Origin: Oceanipulchritudo coccoides
GTDB taxonomy: Bacteria > Verrucomicrobiota > Verrucomicrobiia > Opitutales > Oceanipulchritudinaceae
Direction of reading: 5' to 3'
DNA: 64,000 nt
NCBI RefSeq assembly: GCF_010500615.1
Contig: NZ_JAAGNX010000003.1
Span: 496,001-560,000 of the forward strand
Under the pieces are notes generated by a model. The model had not been told where the DNA came from, made no database searches, and was given only the letters and a program-made list of their open reading frames with translations. Position 1 is the first letter of the stretch; each line of letters begins with the position of its first letter. The position numbers and the translations under genes are program-made. Below, one piece after another: positions 61,766 to 64,000 of the stretch.

Positions 61766-62527
61766 TTAGGTTTCCCCAGGGCGTCCCAATCTGAGTGGGA
61801 ATTCAGCATTCCCACCGTAGAAACATGGAGGGTGCTCCCTTGCAGCGGCGGGATCGAGCCATCCAGGTCCGTATGACCCTGTCCAAGCCAAACAGAGTTC
61901 CTTAAAAAGAGAGGCAACAGCTGTTCTTCCTCTCTCCGAAGTACTTGGGTCTACCGGTATCTTTTTAAGGATGTGCTTGACGTTTAAAACACCCTTGACT
62001 CCGACTATTTGAGGATGAATGGCCTTATTTCTACGTCGGACAATCCGCGAGAATTCTTGCAAACACCCTTTATCGACTGAAGGCCTCCACTTTAAGTTTA
62101 ACACTCGTGGTAGAAACATCCATTTGCCAACGGGACTAAGTTTATCGAACTCCTTGATATCCGCACTGGCGAGCACAATCTGCGCGATCGAATTGATATA
62201 GGCTTCAGCAGATGAAACCAACAAAATGTCAGCGACCAAGAAATCCGAAACTACTGAACCGAAAATTTCTTCTAATCCACCAATACCCTGAATCAGATCG
62301 CAGGTTACATTTTCCCTTTCGGATGGGTCTTTGATTTTTTCACGCTTCGAAATTTCCTTCTCATGCAATTCCAGAAATTTTAACAACTCAGCGTAGGTTT
62401 TGGTTCCGCGCTCAATTCTGTTCATTGCCTCAGCATAAAAAAGCCCGGGCAAATCCAAATTTAAGTCCATTTGGTTTTCAATAAAATCTTCTACAGGATC
62501 AGATCCCTCTTGTCTGGTTGTCTTCAT
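61766..62527 (-). CDS. HEPN-motif protein, candidate ribonuclease
   Basis: A 253-aa helical protein. RIVRRRNKAIHPQ contains R166-N-K-A-I-H171, the Rx4H motif of HEPN domains with the usual polar residue after Arg. A preceding helix with LLVSSAEAYINSIAQIVLAS also fits that fold. HEPN proteins are RNases in many toxin-antitoxin and abortive-infection systems. No antitoxin-like partner is adjacent. It has its own terminator (61588-61615). The last ~50 residues (GSYGPGWLDPAAAREHPPCF) are not HEPN-like. Confidence 0.65.
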   Translation of the reverse strand: MKTTRQEGSDPVEDFIENQMDLNLDLPGLFYAEAMNRIERGTKTYAELLKFLELHEKEISKREKIKDPSERENVTCDLIQGIGGLEEIFGSVVSDFLVADILLVSSAEAYINSIAQIVLASADIKEFDKLSPVGKWMFLPRVLNLKWRPSVDKGCLQEFSRIVRRRNKAIHPQIVGVKGVLNVKHILKKIPVDPSTSERGRTAVASLFKELCLAWTGSYGPGWLDPAAAREHPPCFYGGNAEFPLRLGRPGET

Positions 62528-62604
62528 TATAAAGTATTAGAGTTTGGGTTTAAGATCAGCAATAATAACAATGGCTAGGAGAATGACCGTATATTTTTTC
62601 CTTG

Positions 62605-62635
62605 AAAAAGCCTCTGGCGCATACACACCAGAGGC
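62605..62635 (-). terminator. Rho-independent terminator (minus strand, possibly bidirectional)
   Basis: GCCTCTGG (62610-62617) pairs with CCAGAGGC (62628-62635). On the minus strand the stem is followed by TTTTT; on the plus strand by TTTGG. It closes the small-gene transcript ending with the DUF3892 gene. Confidence 0.75.
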
Positions 62636-62704
62636 TTTGGCTTTAGTCTAAACATAAAACGCCTTGGGGTTATCGGATCTCATCCATCCTTTTCCCAGGG
62701 CGTT

Positions 62705-62953
62705 TTAGCAATCTGGCAAATCGTCCAGATTGTTATTCCCCTTTCCATCAGGGTCTGTTCTGAGGTACCTATTATCCACAACGTGGATGTCGACCTCAGC
62801 TAGTCCAACCTTCACAAAGTACGAATGCACATTGCCGTTAATATCGGCGATAACATTGCCTTTGGATCGCGGTGACCACCATTCGCCCTGATTTCCCAGA
62901 TGAGTTATATCCCCATCGTTATCTTTTTTGACGCACCTAACTCTTCGTCTCAT
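62705..62953 (-). CDS. DUF3892 protein
   Basis: An 82-aa protein with the DUF3892 pattern: RCVKKDNDGDITHLGNQGEW, a central strand pair (AEVDIHVVD) and the end NRYLRTDPDGKGNNNLDDLP ending in C. Function unknown; common in defence islands and mobile elements (general impression). Its ATG follows directly after the TAA of the frameshifted small gene, so the two are on one message. Confidence 0.85.
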   Translation of the reverse strand: MRRRVRCVKKDNDGDITHLGNQGEWWSPRSKGNVIADINGNVHSYFVKVGLAEVDIHVVDNRYLRTDPDGKGNNNLDDLPDC

Positions 62954-63099
62954 TTATCTCTTCCTTCGTTTACATTTATCAGGGGATTGCGTGAGTGCAG
63001 ATCCCGCTGCTGATTTTGCATCCTTGGATGCCCTTGGGTTCCTAAGAACCCTGGATGCGGCTGATGCCGCTTTTCTCGACGTTTTTCGTTTTTAGCCAT
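62954..63099 (-). pseudogene. Small conserved protein gene interrupted by a -1 frameshift at an A-run
   Basis: The ATG at 63099 (AAAGGA 7 bases upstream) starts MAKNEK, then runs into an unconvincing frame. Moving back one base at GAAAAAC gives TSRKAASAASRVLRNPRASK and DAKSAAGSALTQ to a TAA just before the DUF3892 ATG. That second frame matches a widespread small-protein family of unknown function (KxxSxASKVLRDPxASKxxKSAAGSALSQ type). It has no start codon of its own. A lost A, an assembly error or programmed -1 slippage would each explain it. Confidence 0.7.
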
Positions 63100-63400
63100 G
63101 GAATTTTCCTTTGGTTAAGAACTTGACTTCCATTTGCTGTCTCCCGTAGACAACCGATGAAATTTCGAATTGGCGACCATGCTTAATGGATTGGATTAGG
63201 TCCCCATCGCAGCGGCGATAGCTGCATATAAAAGTTGCATTAAACACGTAGAGTTCACCGCAAATCCCATGCCAAACACGTGAACATTTGTATAACGCCT
63301 TAAGTGCCAAGAGGATGCGTGTATCACGCTCAAGAGAACCCTGGAATCGGATGTCACACTCTGTCGCACGTCGTGTCACACCGCCCCAGAGGATTGTCAC
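63092..63400 (-). CDS. Possible small basic protein (102 aa)
   Basis: The frame from a GTG at 63400 encodes a product with five cysteines (CSRVWHGICGELYVFN, CSYRRCDGD) and a basic end (MEVKFLTKGKFHG). It overlaps the next small gene by 8 bases, as coupled genes do. However, the GTG lies inside a palindrome, and no Shine-Dalgarno is clear. No family recognised. It may start later, or be only a leader region with operators. Confidence 0.4.
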   Translation of the reverse strand: MTILWGGVTRRATECDIRFQGSLERDTRILLALKALYKCSRVWHGICGELYVFNATFICSYRRCDGDLIQSIKHGRQFEISSVVYGRQQMEVKFLTKGKFHG

Positions 63401-63410
63401 AAGTGTGACA
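63352..63410. promoter_or_regulatory. Cluster of TGTCACA boxes with a perfect dyad
   Basis: TGTCACA occurs at 63352-63358, 63374-63380 and 63395-63401, with TGTCGCA at 63362-63368. The last box pairs with TGTGACA (63404-63410) to make the 16-base dyad TGTCACA-AG-TGTGACA. The cluster lies at the head of the 63400-62705 gene run. Probable binding sites of an island regulator. Confidence 0.65.
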
Positions 63411-63456
63411 CGGAACGTCCAAAGGTGAATCGGGCTACCTTCATACCAACCAATTT

Positions 63457-64000
63457 TTATCCACCCAACCAGCCACCAATTTTTTCAAGAATCAGGTCCT
63501 GGTTCTCGAAGGAATTTTCAAAGCAGTATAGGGGCGCGCCAGAAACAACTGAATAGGTGGCTGCAAGGTTCATTTGCAAAGATGTGTGCATATTCAAACT
63601 TTCAATGCCAGAAAGCGGTCTACCCTCAGACTTATCGATTATTCTCTCTGTAATAGTTTGAGAATAAGCGTATAAGCAACAGATCCGACTGAGTCTCAAC
63701 TGTTGGATAAACTCCGCGGAAAAAGGAATGATTCGAAATCCATAGTGCTCCAGTGTCACTGCATGTGAATCAATGATAACGTGACGGTAATTCCTAACGG
63801 AATCGACATCCTTTATCAACCACTGGTCAAGCTCACGGACATGGTATTCGAAAACCAGCGCACTAGATTTTTCTTTTAAGCTTTCCTGAGAAATTGACGC
63901 ACCACAGTCCTTTGATATCCTATCAGCGAGAAGATTGCCGTACTCATAAATTTTAATACCAGGAATTAAGCTCGCCAATTTATTGCAGAGTGTTGATTTA
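63457..64000 (-). CDS. P-loop NTPase/kinase-like protein, N-terminus outside window
   Basis: The open frame continues to the window end: the last bases read (minus strand) KSTLCNKLASLIPGIKIYEY, the tail of a Walker A GKST loop followed by its helix. Then HVIIDSHAVT resembles the core of archaeal-type adenylate kinases and related small NTPases. A TTG at 63978 is only an apparent start. About 181 residues are visible. The substrate is unknown. The C-terminal part (NAxTY-like LAATYSVVSGAPLYCFEN) is unassigned. Confidence 0.75.
   Translation of the reverse strand, partial: KSTLCNKLASLIPGIKIYEYGNLLADRISKDCGASISQESLKEKSSALVFEYHVRELDQWLIKDVDSVRNYRHVIIDSHAVTLEHYGFRIIPFSAEFIQQLRLSRICCLYAYSQTITERIIDKSEGRPLSGIESLNMHTSLQMNLAATYSVVSGAPLYCFENSFENQDLILEKIGGWLGG

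Larger units (their letters stand above)
52590..64000. mobile_element. Genomic island integrated at tRNA-Leu (right end outside window)
   Basis: A tyrosine recombinase follows the tRNA-Leu 3' end. A small HTH protein of excisionase type comes next, then a long run of accessory genes on the opposite strand (ubiquitin-like conjugation operon, HerA/VirD4-type ATPase, XRE regulator, HEPN protein, DUF3892). From here the sequence is clearly more AT-rich than the core. Boundary at the tRNA 3' end is inferred. The matching attachment repeat would be a second copy of the tRNA 3' segment beyond 64000. Confidence 0.8.

Noticed and set aside
1-64000. CRISPR arrays, rRNA genes, complete insertion sequences
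   Set aside because: None seen: no regularly spaced direct repeats, no rRNA-like segments, and no transposase reading frames.

Overview
The window reads as one contiguous piece of a chromosome from a Verrucomicrobiota bacterium, most likely of the Opitutae (Puniceicoccales-like) branch. The evidence is the layout of the division/cell-wall cluster, the meso-DAP type MurE, W/Y-rich modules on secreted proteins, and REP-like palindromes between genes. These are judgements from reading; no database search was run. The core (about 1-52,500) has a uniform GC-rich style. The last 11.4 kb is visibly more AT-rich and is a genomic island.

Region 1 (1-15,050, minus strand) is a division and cell wall (dcw) operon. 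In transcription order it runs mraZ, an undescribed 71-aa ORF, rsmH, ftsL-like, ftsI, murE, murF, mraY, murD, a triple-LysM envelope protein, ftsW, murG, ddl, ftsQ and ftsA (cut by the left edge). Most junctions overlap (ATGA, TGATG), so translation is probably coupled. murC and murB, often found between murG and ddl, are absent. A periodic TGGGN array in front of mraZ looks like its autoregulatory operator.

Region 2 (15,400-26,300) holds housekeeping and envelope genes on the plus strand: tlyA, nadK, a DUF374 acyltransferase, a heparinase II/III-like protein, ychF, and the ResB/CcsA cytochrome c maturation pair. Region 3 (26,300-39,450) has a Phd/VapC-type toxin-antitoxin pair, a secreted thioredoxin/DUF4266/beta-barrel cluster, pheA, scpB, cvfB-like, ilvD, pgi, rsmI and a Ppx/GppA phosphatase. 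Region 4 (39,420-49,070) is a caa3-type cytochrome oxidase locus (ctaA-B-C-D-E-F-G on minus; SCO, a His-motif secreted protein and DUF420 on plus). Its haem c-bearing subunit II fits the ResB/CcsA genes upstream. Lactonase-like, panE and a W-module protein follow.

Region 5 (52,524-64,000) begins with tRNA-Leu(CAG), followed at once by a tyrosine recombinase, so an integrated element sits at the tRNA 3' end and runs past the right edge. Its main content is a minus-strand operon encoding a ubiquitin-like protein, an E2-like protein, a JAB/JAMM isopeptidase and a ThiF/E1-like enzyme. This four-gene set is joined by overlapping genes to a HerA/VirD4-type ATPase, a nuclease-fold-like protein, a zinc-ribbon protein and a membrane protein. 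Further along are two unassigned proteins (one with HEHVH), an XRE regulator with a palindrome on its start codon, a HEPN-motif protein, DUF3892, a small gene needing a -1 frameshift, and a P-loop NTPase cut by the window end. The ubiquitin-like operon is the strongest candidate for an unusual system here.
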